Below are positions 39,603 through 51,315 of a stretch of 64,000 bases of DNA, one piece after another. Position numbers and translations under genes: made by a program. Below the pieces are notes generated by a model, which did no database searches, had not been told where the DNA came from, and saw nothing but the letters and a program-made list of their open reading frames with translations. Within the stretch, counting starts at the first letter, position 1. Every line of letters starts with the position of its first letter. Origin of the DNA: Thelephora terrestris (lineage: Eukaryota > Basidiomycota > Agaricomycetes > Thelephorales > Thelephoraceae); contig WIUZ02000021.1 in NCBI GenBank assembly GCA_015956445.1, forward strand, positions 434,001 through 498,000, in the 5' to 3' direction.

Positions 39603-40196
39603 GAGACGAGATTAAGCTGAATCTCGGCACCAGGCCAGACGACGCTTATTACAAGCGGCGCGGTCCCCAGTAACAATCCCTCTCAGTCCAATCTTTACTT
39701 TCGTTCCCTTTCACGACCACGCCCATCCTTACGATGGAGAACGCTTGCTTGCATTTAGTCTATCAAAACATCCCGCCCCCTCTTTGTATCATCACGACCA
39801 GACGAACCCCCTGCGACCGTACTTTGTACTTCAAGACAATCTTCTTCGCACGCCTTTAACGGATCTATTCCCCTCTACGCGATCTCGTTGATGGAACGCC
39901 GCTCTCTTATTCGCGATTAATTTCCTTCACGTTGTTGCGATGCATTCATTTTTTGTTTGTTTGTTGTACTTTACTCCGGTGGGAAAGGTGTTCAAGTTCT
40001 CCCTCAGGAGCTGTTTCCGCGTTACCCGTAATTTGTATAAATACCATAGTCCACGAAGACCATTAAATACCGAGCAGTCTGAATATCATACCCGTTATCC
40101 CCTATAGCCGGCATGGAAACCAATGAGATATTTTGGAGGCTTGAATGGTCGTTGGATTGACAATCACGGGGTAGTGGGGAATCAAATGACGCTCAA
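39603..40196 (+). repeat. 3' flank of copy C, shared with A and B
   Basis: Nearly identical to 29584-30178. After the common CAAATGACGCTCA the B and C copies diverge. Copy C continues ACCATGGCATGGTGGCAAATCC, which resembles the region after copy A (21475-21510). Confidence 0.75.
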
Positions 40197-40335
40197 CCAT
40201 GGCATGGTGGCAAATCCCTCCGCAATGCGACGAAAGTAGGCGAGTTTTCTCCCTTTTCAACCTATGGCTATCATTATTTGGTGTGCTCATTTCAATCAAT
40301 CCGGCACCGAGAATATACAGATACTTAGATCGTAA

Positions 40336-40940
40336 CCTTCCGTAAGGGCAGTCGTGGACCGTGCCGCTTGTCAGCGACTTGACTATACAGTATGGCTCTG
40401 CTCGACGAAGTTTACGCCGCTGAGGAAGGGTATTTGCCGTTGTGTACTCAAGGTTCTGGGCCGACCGTGATCGTCTTTCTGTTGATTTTTCGGCCTCGAC
40501 GTCGATTTACACAATGGAGACGCTTGGCGCCGGGAATGCCCGTCGATAGCCAGTTTTCTTTGAATCTTGTAATTGCGAATTAGGGGAGCGGGCGGTAGTG
40601 AGCGATTCAAACGCTTATTTAAGGGCAACCCTCGTTGCGGACAAAAGATCCTAGTGTGGTCTGTGACGCAACGATGACGGGCGATGTGGAACCCCAATCG
40701 TGGATGAGCGGGTGCTGCGCGCGCTCGGCGTTCGGGGGCATGGAATCCAGATAGTCCATAGCTTCATGATCATGATCTGGAAAGCCGGCCAAAAGTACGT
40801 TCGCCTCGCCCTTCCGTCGTCGATCCTCAAAATAAAAAATTCGCCTAGTTCAAAGCGGGTTCTGAGGAGGCAAACATTACTAAGTCTTCAGCTTTGGGGC
40901 CGATTTCCGTGTACAATATGGGTACGTACATGTTGATCTG
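40336..40940. repeat. Segment X, copy at 40 kb
   Basis: Same unit as 30559-30890, but it extends further and matches 8850-9080 as well (GGAACCCCAATCGTGGATGAG near 40690). The minus-strand frame kept at 8.8-9.0 kb is not kept here. Confidence 0.7.
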
Positions 40941-41124
40941 CTCGGTCCAAAGCCGCCTCGATCAGGCATCGCCAGATAACAACTATGTCTGGCGTTTTGC
41001 AGGTGTTTGGTAGTCTCCGGGGCAACGTTCGTGGGATTGAAATAGTGTCTTGGATGTCTGTTGCATTGGTGAGTCGTGATTGTTGCGCGATACTAAACCT
41101 AAATCAGACCGATGCTCTCTAGGA

Positions 41125-41850
41125 AGGCTATTTTCAAGTTACCTTCTTGGCTCCTTCTCCAAAAATACCGGCCTTGACACCGACGATATCGCTCTCTGCT
41201 CTAACAGTCTCAGGATAACTTGGCACCCCCTCACACCCGCCCCGTCTGTCCACCCCTTCATTCTTAAACCTGATCTGTAACCCGTCTCGCATCTTCTTCA
41301 GCAGGTCAAAGTCGCGGTTTTAGTCAACGATAAGGGTAGTCTGATTGCCATCAACTTACGTGAGTGAAGTCGCAGACAGGACAATGGGTCGCGCTTGGGG
41401 TCGCGCGGGATTTGCCAATTCGACGCCTTGTGGGGAGGGTCAAAGTTTTGAATCATCTCTGGAGGTGTAGAGTTGGATGGGAAGGTTGAGAAGCGATTCT
41501 TCTCTGTCCAGCTTGTGTTAAGCGCACTCGCGAGGTTTGGGACGGAGTTGTTCTTTAGAACTTTCAGACACTTTTCAGCGGTCCCAAACCTCCACACGGC
41601 CCAAACAAGAATTGGATGTCTTCCGGACCACATGGAGAGTAGTGACTCACTTCTTCCGCTTTTCCGACCAGCTCTCGCGAATGATTCTCACCAAATGAGG
41701 ATGTCCGGCGTCATGCCAGGCTTGAATATCAACAGTTGGCTTGGGTTTGGACACCCACCTTACACCGCTACTGGGTACACCAAAACGCTGCAGGCCGAGA
41801 CCTGGAGGCGAAGACATCGGCGAGTGCCGAACTCGGAACACTCCCTCCGA
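41125..41850 (-). pseudogene. Decayed copy of the PLP-homeostasis protein gene
   Basis: Aligns on the same strand with 9306-10190. The 3' end reads CTTCTTGGCTCCTTCTCCAAAAATACCGG..GACGATATCGCTCTCTGCTC against the intact gene's C-terminus. The middle retains GGTCCCAAACCTCCACACGGCCCAAAC (about 41580), and the 5' part retains TTCTCACCAAATGAGGATGTCCGGCGTCATG. The family motifs are interrupted in all frames. The flank at 42060-42170 matches 10680-10790, so the duplication covered the whole gene and its upstream region. Confidence 0.75.
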
Positions 41851-42606
41851 CTACTTCGCGCCGCTCCGGTCAGAAGGTTCCACAAGCCCTACTGTGCACA
41901 CTCGTTCCTCCCAAGGAATATATATGCCTCATGTTCTCCGCCCTCTTGTCTAACCACCTCCAGGCCTGTCGTCAAAGTTGGTTTTCTCACTATGCCACCG
42001 CTGGTGTCGAAACATTTGAACCTGCAGCTCTCTTTGCCATCCTTTCAATGAGTCGTTGAAGCAAAACGGTGGCCTCGTAATCGCAGAGACGATCTTCTAT
42101 GGATTCGTTGGCCTACTCCGCTTTGCTCAGCAACCCCATCCCTCCGGTGACCAGGCTAGAGCACAGCGCTCACCCTTGTCTCCAAGCAATAGACTCCAAG
42201 CGAGCTCTCCTCAAATATTCGTATTCAGGGGCTAGGTTTGGCGCCTCCGGGCTCCGATGATTGGGAAGGAGTGGCATTGCCTCCCCCGCCTCCGGCTACC
42301 TACCTATGACCGTCGATCCTGCGGATAAACTCCCCGCAACGATGTTAAATGGCACTGTTGCGGAAAATCCAGCACACACTGCGCCTCCCTTCACCAGCCT
42401 AGTCAAAACGGATAGTGAAAATCGGTGGAATCTTATGAGGCTGTCACAGTACACCGTCGGAGGCTTTGAGGCCTCGTCGAAGATTTTGGGAGCATTATGA
42501 GGCATCGAGACCCCAACGATGTACTTACTGTTCGGACACCGAGTCTGGCATACGATCACGTATACGCGCGAAACTAAATTCAACTACTCCAGGTCGCTAC
42601 CACACC
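41851..42606. other. No gene recognised
   Basis: The first 300 nt are the decayed upstream part of the duplicated segment. The rest (42200-42600) has an 80-codon frame without recognised motifs, and is probably the 3' region of the P450 gene on the other strand. Confidence 0.4.
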
Positions 42607-44952
42607 CTACTCAAGAATGGTAACCTTGAGGGGCATCTGCGGTCCCTTGTGGACTTCTCCGACCACCATTGGCGCTACGCCCCCCATTCTCGTCTTTATT
42701 ATCTCCCGTCCGTCCTCCGGAAGTGAGAAGTCAAATTGCCTGATGAGGGTGACCAAGAACGTATGCAACTCGGTGACGCTATTGACCAGTCGATAAGCTG
42801 GCTATTCGGAGTTTGACCCGCAGCACTGTGGAACTTACGCGAATCGCCACCCAATACAACCCCTGTGGCCCCCGGAGAATGTAGCGCTGAATCGAACGGT
42901 CTTAGCCCACACATGAAGGACATGGACTACACCACGCACAGGTTTCCGTATACCCCGAGGGGCGACTCAGGTTTTTCGTTCATTTCGAGCCATCGTTCCG
43001 GTCGGAATTCATAAGCGTCCGGGCCCCAAATGTCCTTGTTTCTGCGAAGCGTGAAAACCGACACCGACGGGTGTAGAATGGTAGGGGAATACGTACAGGT
43101 TATATGCAAGTATAGAAATCGTTACGATCGTCCCTGCAGGAATTGGCAATTCTTCGTGAAGCTTTCCAGACAGACCAACGAGGGACTTCGAGAGGGGCAG
43201 GACGTCATCTTTACTGGGTGTTCGTTGGACTTCAGGCGAGCTAGGATAGACCCTCAAAATTTCCTATGCAAAGTTCAGGGTTGGCTCTCGTCAACAGCCA
43301 AGAAAGAACTTGGCAAACCTTTCCCACAGCGAGCAAGTACGGCATGGAATCGAAGTCATTCGCGGTGAAATCAATTTCACCCCTGGCTCTGATTCGTCCC
43401 AACGTCTCCGTGATCTCTGCTCGAAGTCTCGCTTGGACATGTCGGTTATTCGCGAGCTCCCATAGGCCAAATGTCAGCTACAGGACCAGTTAAGATTGGT
43501 CGCGAGTCTAAATTTGAGAAGAAGCTGACCGTTTTTGACGTGGTTTCGTGGCCCGCCAACAGGATCGTCCTGCATCAAAGATGAAAAGGGCTCATTATTT
43601 GTCGCAGATGCTTCTCTCACCGAAGTTGTGCGATAATTTCGTCATCTCTCAGCCGTATTTCTGGTCGCAGGGCCGAATTTGCCTTGACTAAAAGGCTGAA
43701 AGTTGTATCGTCTGGGATGCTGTGCAAAAGAAATTCAAGACGGACCGAGCAAGCTGAGGACGTCCTTCCGAGAGGCACCATCCTTCAGTTCTTGTCTCTT
43801 CTCCTCAATCAGCTTCGCAGCGACCTCGTGCGCACACTTCTTGTTTTCCCGAAGTCTTACCATCCCTGGGCTCTTGTTTCTGTCAAAAAGCCAGACACCT
43901 GTGCCCTCCGGAGCCCATGCTAAGACATCCAACACAAATATTCGACCCTTAGAGGGTTTCCCAAATGCATCAAAACTGTGAACAACATTGGTCAGTGTTG
44001 TCCTTGGATTTTGAGGGAAGGGATCCTCACATCAGGTTCGCATAGGACTTGGTGAACTTGTTGTCGGTTTCTTCTAAAGCGCCAAAGTCGTAATCGAAAG
44101 CACCTGCACCAATCCTGATTTCTGAGGTCAGTGAAATCCATGTGCAAACGCTCTCGATTCGGCGACGTACGCGTCAAGCGTTGCTTTGCTAAGCCAGGTG
44201 TTGACGTTTATAATCTCAGCTTGTTCTGACCCTGTGGTCGAAATGATCTCGCGCCATTTGTCCGCAAGCTATCGAGTGACGAGAGGTGAGCTCAGACATC
44301 AATGGTCACCTGTGGATATGACGCTGGCTTACGGAGTTGGAACACCGGGCGAAGCAGGAGTACAAAGCCTTGGCTTCGGCGAGACCGAAGGCTGGGTTCA
44401 TGGCTCTTCTCTGACGTGTGTGTGCTTCTCCTGAGATCGGAGTCAGAAGATGGAGTACATGAAATATGAGAGGCAAATCACCCGCAACTGAGGCGACACC
44501 CCAATCTATGACCATTGCAGATAGTTCCCTGATGAAGCTCGGTTTGTCGTACAGACGATTGGACCCTTGGAGGATATGATGAATGGCCTTGGGGTCTGCG
44601 ACCCACAAGCGTTCTTCCTGCACGAGAACATTGGTGAGGAGCGCACTACGTCTAACCCCCGGAGAAGAAACACACCCCAAGAGACCCGTTCCAACGAGAT
44701 ATTGTTCCGTATTCTTCCAGAATCCTCTTCTCTACGACTGTGAATTCCTCAGACAACCACCACCACGCATGTCCTGTCTCGGATTTTGTGAGAGGATGCC
44801 ATTGATTTCGTTGGGAACACAGAATTACCGTAAATCCAAGATGGATTCTTCGGTCCTGGGACATCGCTGATGGAAAAGGTGCGATATCGTTTATACCAGA
44901 CGTAGGCCGCTGTGGCTCCGAAAATTGCTAGTGCTGCTTGTTGGGAGTCCAT
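42607..44952 (-). CDS. Cytochrome P450 monooxygenase, microsomal, multi-intron
   Basis: Starts at the ATG at 44952 with a hydrophobic anchor (ALAIFGATAAYVWY) followed by DVPGPKNPSWIYG, as in ER-bound P450s. About a dozen short introns are needed; the conceptual splice shows no frame break. Landmarks: WLSEEFTVVEKRILEEYG, MNPAF, I-helix oxygen-activating AGHETTS (about 43540), K-helix EILR (ExxR, about 43255), FRPERW (about 42990), and the heme loop FSGGHRGCIGWRFA with the Cys ligand (about 42860). The last exon ends MPLKVTILE at a TAG at 42607. Substrate cannot be predicted; the heme loop has Ser for the more usual Gly at the second position. No recognisable terpene or polyketide synthase lies beside it, so nothing in the context supports a secondary-metabolite cluster. 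Confidence 0.9.
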
Positions 44953-47170
44953 CCTTAGGTGGGCACTTCCCATTGGCGAGTCACCGCTTATATGGGGATG
45001 GTCGCCCGCGCCAGCCGATAAAGGGAGCGGGCATTGAATGTTGAATATTGAGCCGGAGAGTCGAGGTCCGACCTATAAGGCTTCGGTGGCCATTCATACA
45101 GTTTTTGACTAAGGGACGATTACTTTGATGCAATCCGTGGGAGCAATCCTCCGCTCGCGGGTCTTGATGACAGCGCGCATATTGGGCGCGACGCTGCGCA
45201 ACATTTTCAACCACTGAGGGTAGACAAGTGACATAGATTTCCACGAATTACAGATTAAATCATCTCGTCGAACTGCTGGTGGCGGATGCGACGGTCACCA
45301 CAATGAAAAAGCTGTGGGGAAGTCGGTCCTTAGGCAAAAAATTTATCCGAATAACAAATCAAGCACCTCAACAACCGATGCCGCCAGTTTGCTGATGCTT
45401 CGGTGCCATCGTTGACGACGGTTGAGTTAGGAGTGAACTCCTCCGGTGGTCCATTGGAGGAACCCTCCGCAGCCACAGGGTGGGACACCCGGGAGTGCTC
45501 TCGAAAGTGCAGCACGTGAACATCCCGTCATTGTTCACCTCGATGCAAATTTTACTGACAACTTTATGATTCTTTGAATCTGCGTTGGTGGCCACCTGCG
45601 AGCCTGGATCCCGCGTACTGAGGTCCCAGTGGGCCTCAGAAAACGAAGTCGTCGCTCGTAGATGCCCTTCCTCTAGGCACTGGCAGGTCATGATTCATCC
45701 GCGGTTCCAGGAGTCCTGAGGGCGACAGGAAAATGCCATGCTCTTGCTCCTTTGCTGCACATTTTTTATGTCACTCGGCGCGAGCCTTCCCTGGACGGTA
45801 CTCGTGACGAGGCATCCGCGCGCCCTTTCTGAAAAGCCAACTCAAGAACATATTCTCTTCAACTCCGTCTCGAGTTCCTCATCAACCTGGAGGTCGGTCT
45901 CACCAGAGATAGCTGTGATCGTGGCGGCGTTTTAAGGGCTCTGATATTGCGGGGTTTGGGGGCATCTTCAGGCTCTTTACTCGTGCCTCGCTCATCCCGA
46001 TATCGGAGATCTACTGGAAGCGGAGGAGACGAGCGAGGCTTGTGCCAGCTTTTGCGCTGTGTATGAATTCGGATAGCCATTTTCGCGTAAGGATAGTACA
46101 TTCTTTTTGGGAATGGTAAGCTGCTTCTTGCTTACAGAGTTACAAGGGTTTTTTTACATCGCTTCGCACGGTACTTTAGAACCCGAGAATGTCGATAAGA
46201 ATGAGGGTATTCGCAACTTGCACGCAGCTCGTCCACAGCTTCGACTGCGGAATGATCCCAAGCTCGGACCCCTGATGAAATATTTGAACCACACAAACCA
46301 CAGCCAGGGGGGCACGCTTTTCTCGTCGATCTGACTGGTAGTCGACAGGGAGGAACGAGCTGAATACTAGGGTGAACAGGCTACCACACATCATGTGAGT
46401 TGGATGAGCAAGTCCCTAGCGCACCAACCATCCGCACAAATGAAGCGAGGTTGGGCCCTTGTCGAGACAGCAAGAGTCCTTTGACGCAGACGAAAATCCC
46501 ATATTCAGTGGAAATGTTGCAATTTGGGATGCTCATTCTGGTCAAAAAACTCAGCCGACATAGGAAATCAACTGCAGTTGGTGCGTACCTGATAATGAAC
46601 CAGGTAGCCGAACATTTGGTACACGGATGACGCCGATGCGAGGCCTTACACGACCGCAAAGGAGACGATGAGGTAAGAGTACATGTGATAGCTTGAGTTC
46701 CAATCGTCTAAACGGTTATGCACGTTAGCACAACTTTTCCACCCCGCAGTATGTGCGGAGCTCTGCGTCCCAAGTATCCGCAGGACGGAGGGAAGATTGG
46801 GCCCGGGGCTCTATCGATATGAATCGATGGTAGGAGTCTTACAAACGGGATACCCGTTCCATAAGGGTGTGCGACGCGGATAGAAATTCTGTCCCGGTTG
46901 CAGGGGTGACGGGGAAGTGGTGCGTGTGGTGGTCGGCGGTTCACTTTGGTCACTGGTGAAAAAGTTTCACGCTAGCTGGTACTTGCAAAGTATCCGCACC
47001 AAACGACGGTTCGAGTGCTCGACAAACGGATAGGAAAATGCTTCGGTTCGAGCCTCAAAGTCTTAAAGGTTGCTTGCCCGCTCTCATATCACATCCCAGA
47101 ATTGTCACGGTTTATTCGGCCTCCGTCAGACCGGGAGCATAGAGAGACTGAGGTGAGAAACAGTGGAAGG
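44953..47170. other. Intergenic or unresolved gene remnants
   Basis: No family could be identified. A minus-strand stretch at about 46700-45870 shows hydrophobic pieces (for example SVYQMFGYLVHYQ, VANTLILIDILGF) separated by plausible short introns and could be a membrane protein gene, but no conserved motif confirms it. A + strand frame at 45738-45935 starts with a hydrophobic leader and is probably chance. Confidence 0.3.
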
Positions 47171-48767
47171 TTACAAATATAAGCCTTCCGGGACGCCCTC
47201 ATTCTTCCTGTATAAGACCTAGGGGAATCGTCAACCTGCAACGAACATCGGAACCACAGAGACCTTACCTTCTCCCGTGCGGCGGAGACATCGGCTTTCG
47301 TTACCCTCATCCGCCTCTCGCGCAGAGCCAAAAGACCAGCCTCCGTGCAGACAGCCTTGATGTCAGCCCCAGAGAGGTCATCCTTTGCAGTGATGAACTC
47401 CTCCAAATCGACATCATCCGCGAGTGTCATTCGTGACGTATGCAATCTAACCCATCGCGAATGAGCCGTTGGGATGAAAGATGCGACAGGAAGCCTACCG
47501 GAAGATGTGCCGTTTTGTCTTGACGTCAGGAAGGGGGAACTCAATCTTTCTGTCTATGCGACCTGGGCGGATCAAAGCAGGGTCCAGAGACTCGATCTTA
47601 TTTGTAGCCATGATAACCTTAACGTCTCCCCGTGTGTCGAATCCGTCGAGTTGGTTGAGGAGTTCCAACATGGTTCGTTGAATTTCACGTTCACCGCCTG
47701 ACGTGGATTCGTACCTAGGCGGGGGTCGTCAAACCAACGGTCGACTTCCAGGACACATACATACCGCTTGGTACCGATTGCATCAATTTCGTCGATGAAA
47801 ACAATGCTCGGTGCGTGCTCCTCAGCCACCCGGAACAGTTCCCGAACAAGTTTTGGACCATCGCCGAGGTACTTCTGGATCAGCTCCGATCCTACCACAC
47901 GTAGAAACGTCGCTGACGTTTGGTTTGCGACCGCCTTGGCAAGTAATGTCTTCCCGGTACCTGGAACTCCGTACAAGATGACACCTTTTGGTGGTTTGAT
48001 GCCCATTTCTTCGTATAGTTCGGGGTGTGTTAAAGGGAGTTCAACAGATTCCTGGTGCAGTATACATAAGACTTGCCAATGAAGCAACCGTGCTTGACAT
48101 ACCTTTATCTCCTGGATCTGTTGCTCAAGACCACCAATATCCGCATAACTCTCGGTTGGTGCCTTGTCAAGTTTCATGATCCTGACCATCGGATCCGCAT
48201 CATCCTGCAGGACACCAACAACTGCCTGGCTCTTGTGGTGTAGAAGCACCTGACAACCAGGCTCGAGGAGGTCCTTGTCTACGAAACTCATGATTGAGAC
48301 ATAGAACTCTGGACCAGATGCTGTGCTGATAATAGCGTGGTCGTCGTCGATGATTTCCTCTAGAGTGCCCACAGCCATCGGTGTACCACGCAGATCGTCG
48401 ACCTTTGTTCTGTCCTCCTCGTTCTTCTCTTCTCTGGCACTTTCCGGTTTAAGGCGTTCCTGGTTCTGAATGAACACTTCCTCCATAAGCATATAATCCT
48501 TAATTCGCTCTTGCTTCAACAGCCGGAGTCTGCAGCGGGTGGTAGGGAAGACCTGAGGGAGTTTGGAGGCAGCATCCGGACCGCGTTTCTTCTTTTTTCC
48601 GACTCGAGTGGGCAGGGGAGGCTCCCATTTCTTCTTCTGCGGTTGTTGGTCCTTTTGATCTTTCTTCCCGGAACCGCCGCCCTCCCCAGGCATACCAGAC
48701 GGTGCTTGACCCTGAATTGAATCAAGTCAGTACCGACCAACTCGTGTGCAGCACTCGAACGAACCAT
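47171..48767 (-). CDS. RPT2: 26S proteasome regulatory ATPase subunit Rpt2
   Basis: Subunit 4/Rpt2 of the proteasome base ring, which unfolds substrates and helps open the 20S gate. Translation begins [13 protein letters not shown]: Gly2 fits the N-myristoylation known for Rpt2. The start codon stands alone in a 3-nt coding exon (48767-48765). A 53-nt intron follows and GGT CAA continues at 48711. Then come the Lys/Pro-rich N-terminus, coiled coil, OB domain ([16 protein letters not shown]), AAA+ domain with Walker A GVPGTGKT, Walker [26 protein letters not shown] and [15 protein letters not shown], then [15 protein letters not shown]. The last exon encodes [15 protein letters not shown], ending in the HbYX motif (LYL) that docks into the 20S ring. 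No frame break. Very close to human and yeast Rpt2. Confidence 0.95.
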
Positions 48768-48956
48768 AGTTGAACGATGATTAGAAGTGGGGGGAGTGGT
48801 GTGGCAAAGGAATCTAAGTCCGATCACTGTGAAGGGACGCGTCAGTCTGTTGAACAAGGCGATGGGAAATAATTTCCATATCGGGGTTCAAGGACGTTGC
48901 GAGTAATACTTCCTTCGCGTCCGCTTGCCATCACTTGCGCTTACGGACTTGGAACC
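48768..48956. promoter_or_regulatory. Shared divergent promoter, RPT2 / YIP4
   Basis: Only 189 nt separate the two start codons, which face away from each other, so both genes must be driven from this space. I see no clear known element such as a PACE-like proteasome box. Confidence 0.6.
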
Positions 48957-50236
48957 ATGGATGCAGTTCCAACCCCAACTACAGCGACTTCTCAGTTTAT
49001 TCAAGCAGGTGGGTCAAAGTTATGCTCACCTTGGGTCACGAAACCTGATTGCTCGGCTTTTAGATGATGACGATGACATTGACGAGTCCGCTATCCCGGC
49101 GTTCACGCACCCTACTATGAGGCCCAGTACACCTCCTTACAATAAGGGCAAGCTAAAAGCACCGGAACAACTGTCATTACCGACCGGCTCTGCTTCCTCA
49201 AACCAGCTGTCTGGCAATATAGGCACACCGATTGGTGGCGCGACAAGAGGGGCGAGGCAGAATTTTGGAGGAATCCAGGTCGAGTCGAGGTCCCGCGTCG
49301 TTGCATCTTTCACTCCAAGACGCTAAATTGACCCGCCCTCAGATCTGGCGGGATTGATACTCTTGACGAACCGATCGTCACCACCATCGTCGGTCACTCT
49401 CTTAGAGCCTCTGAAGCGTATGCTGACCGTTAGTTAGGCACGGGACCTTAAGTCAATTTATCATAAACTAATTCAAGTCTTGTACCCCCCAAGACAGGGC
49501 CATAACAGTGAAGTTTTGAGGTACGCCTGCCGGGTAGTCTTTGAACACTGTCGCTGACATCTTCATTCAGGGATTGGGATCTCTGGGGGCCTCTTGTATT
49601 ATGCCTTGGGCTCGGAGCGCTCCTCAGTTTCAGCGTGGGTTTTTATTCTATTGATATTGTCAACACCATCTGACCTCTCACAGGCACCAGCCGCAAATTC
49701 AATACCTGTGTTTACAGCCGTCATCGTCATCGTATCGCTTGGATCATTCGCGGTCACCATTCAGACCAAGGTCAGTCAGTGTTCTGCAGCCCGGGTAGAG
49801 GTTGAGCACTGACACGCCTCAAAGCTCCTTGGTGGTAAAATGTACATGGGGCTATCTTCTGTGTAATCGCAATGCTTACTGCCACAAAGATCATTCTTAC
49901 AAGGGCTTTGCGTTCTGGGGTACTGCATTGCACCCCTCAACGTTGCCGCTCTCGTTGCCTTGTTCGTTCAAAAGATCTACATCAGGGCGCCGGTTTCTCT
50001 CGCTGCATGGGCTTGGTGTATATGGGGTAAGTAACAACTAGACTCTGCAGGATATTGGCTCAAGGTTTCGCCGTTTAGCCGCTATGAATTTTCTTTCTGG
50101 GTCAAAAATCGAGCAGCAGCGAATCTTGCTAGCAGTGTACCCATTACTGTGAGTTATCACCACCTTTCGCAACGCTTGACTGATCGTTTCCAGGCTGTTT
50201 TACTTCATCCTCGCGTGGATGATTTTGATCCAATGA
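48957..50236 (+). CDS. YIP4: Yip1-domain Golgi membrane protein (YIPF6/Yip4 type)
   Basis: Ten exons (48957-49008, 49064-49289, 49343-49388, 49438-49520, 49571-49634, 49684-49770, 49825-49841, 49890-50026, 50079-50148, 50194-50236) give 274 residues, all in frame. The soluble N-terminus contains DDDDDIDESAIPAF. Then come TLDEPIVTTIARDL, the conserved LRDWDLWGPLVLCL entering the first helix, FTAVIVIVSLGSFAVTIQTK, GKISFLQGLCVLGYCIAP, a further helix through ALVALFVQ, and a last hydrophobic segment ending MILIQ. This order fits the Yip4/YIPF6 branch of the Yip1 family, which binds Rab GTPases at Golgi membranes. Its 3' end faces that of the glutathione peroxidase gene, 95 nt away. Confidence 0.9.
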
Positions 50237-50331
50237 TAATAATCTTCATGTTCACACTATCTTTATTCAACACGGCAGAGGCACTTATTGCAGTATAGTC
50301 CTCGCATAGCTCTAAATGTCTCAGCTGGAAG

Positions 50332-51205
50332 TTAGACAAGTTTAGCAATTTCAGCATCTAGGGTTTCCGGGGTTGTTACGGATGCCCAGCGGCCAACGAC
50401 CTTGCCTTCCTTGTCAATTAGGAATTTTTCGAAGTTCCACTGAGGAAGAATTAGATTGAATGATATGCACCCCAACAAATCGGGCGAACCTTGATGCGAG
50501 TAAGGCCGAGCAACCCTGACTTCTGGGACTTGAGGTATTGATACACCGCATTAGCGTTGTCTCCGTTGACTTCAGACTTAGCCATCAAGGGGAATGCAAC
50601 CCCGTGGTTAAGTTCACAGAAGGTGGCGATTCCCCCATCTTCCTCCGGCTCTTGGCCACCAAACTGATACCACGTGGTACTAAGCTATTAGACGAGGCCA
50701 GCAGGCGGCGAACGAAAGTACCTGGTTGCATGGGAAACCAAGGAGAACAAAGTCTTTATCCTGTGGAACGAAACTAGTGAATTTCGTCCGTTATGAAGGA
50801 GAGCTGAGTTCTACATACCTTGTACTTGTCGTGGAGAGCTTGGAGACCTGCGTGATTCCCGAAGTTGCAACTTACTCGTTCGCAAAGAAGAGGCGAGCTG
50901 ACCTTTGTATTGAGGAGTGAATCCACTGGGGTTCAGTCAGCTTCTCTCCCGCCAACCAACGGCACCTCTGCTCACCACTTGGAAGCGACGTTCACGATCA
51001 AGACAACCTTTCCTTTAAGCTGCTCGAAATCGTATTCCTTTCCACCGGGGAGTTTCGCCTTGAGGTTGTAAAAATTGGACATCGTTCGGGAGGAGTATGG
51101 AGAAGAGACAAAAAACTGACGGTAGGGGCGAGGGTGAAGGTGGGACGATAATGGAGGTGGATGAAGAGCCCGCAGCAAAGTTGCAGTCGCTGGCCTGATA
51201 AGCAT
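50332..51205 (-). CDS. Glutathione peroxidase (thioredoxin-dependent type), possible dual targeting
   Basis: Core protein starts MSNFYNLKAKLPGG at 51082. Exon 1 ends at 50976 inside the Cys codon, and the next exon restores VASKCGFTPQYK with the peroxidatic Cys. Further landmarks are GFPCNQFGGQEP, CELNHGVAFPLMAKSEVNG, and IKWNFEKFLID with the active-site Trp and Asn; the protein ends EIAKLV at 50332. This matches fungal GPX/HYR1 proteins, non-seleno enzymes that reduce peroxides with thioredoxin. An upstream in-frame ATG at 51205 adds 41 residues rich in Arg, Ser, Leu and Pro and nearly free of acidic residues, a plausible mitochondrial presequence. Two products from two starts are therefore possible. 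Confidence 0.92.
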
Positions 51206-51315
51206 GAGTAATCAACATCATTTCGCGTGCAGCATTCGTCCTGGTCACGTTTTCGCGACGCGTCGCCTAATCTTGTTCTCCATCACCCATCACCGCGCGC
51301 TGCTCCTGTGCGGAA
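51206..51315. promoter_or_regulatory. Short divergent promoter, GPX / TERT
   Basis: The outer ATG of the peroxidase and the TERT ATG are only 110 nt apart (233 nt if the inner peroxidase ATG is used). A GCGTCGCCT/GCGTCG-rich stretch lies in the middle. No specific site is claimed. Confidence 0.55.

Noticed and set aside
42607-47170. Secondary-metabolite cluster around the P450
   Set aside because: No synthase, cyclase or transporter could be recognised beside it.
47481-47701. Plus-strand frames across the RPT2 region as genes
   Set aside because: They are antisense shadows of the strongly conserved RPT2 coding sequence.
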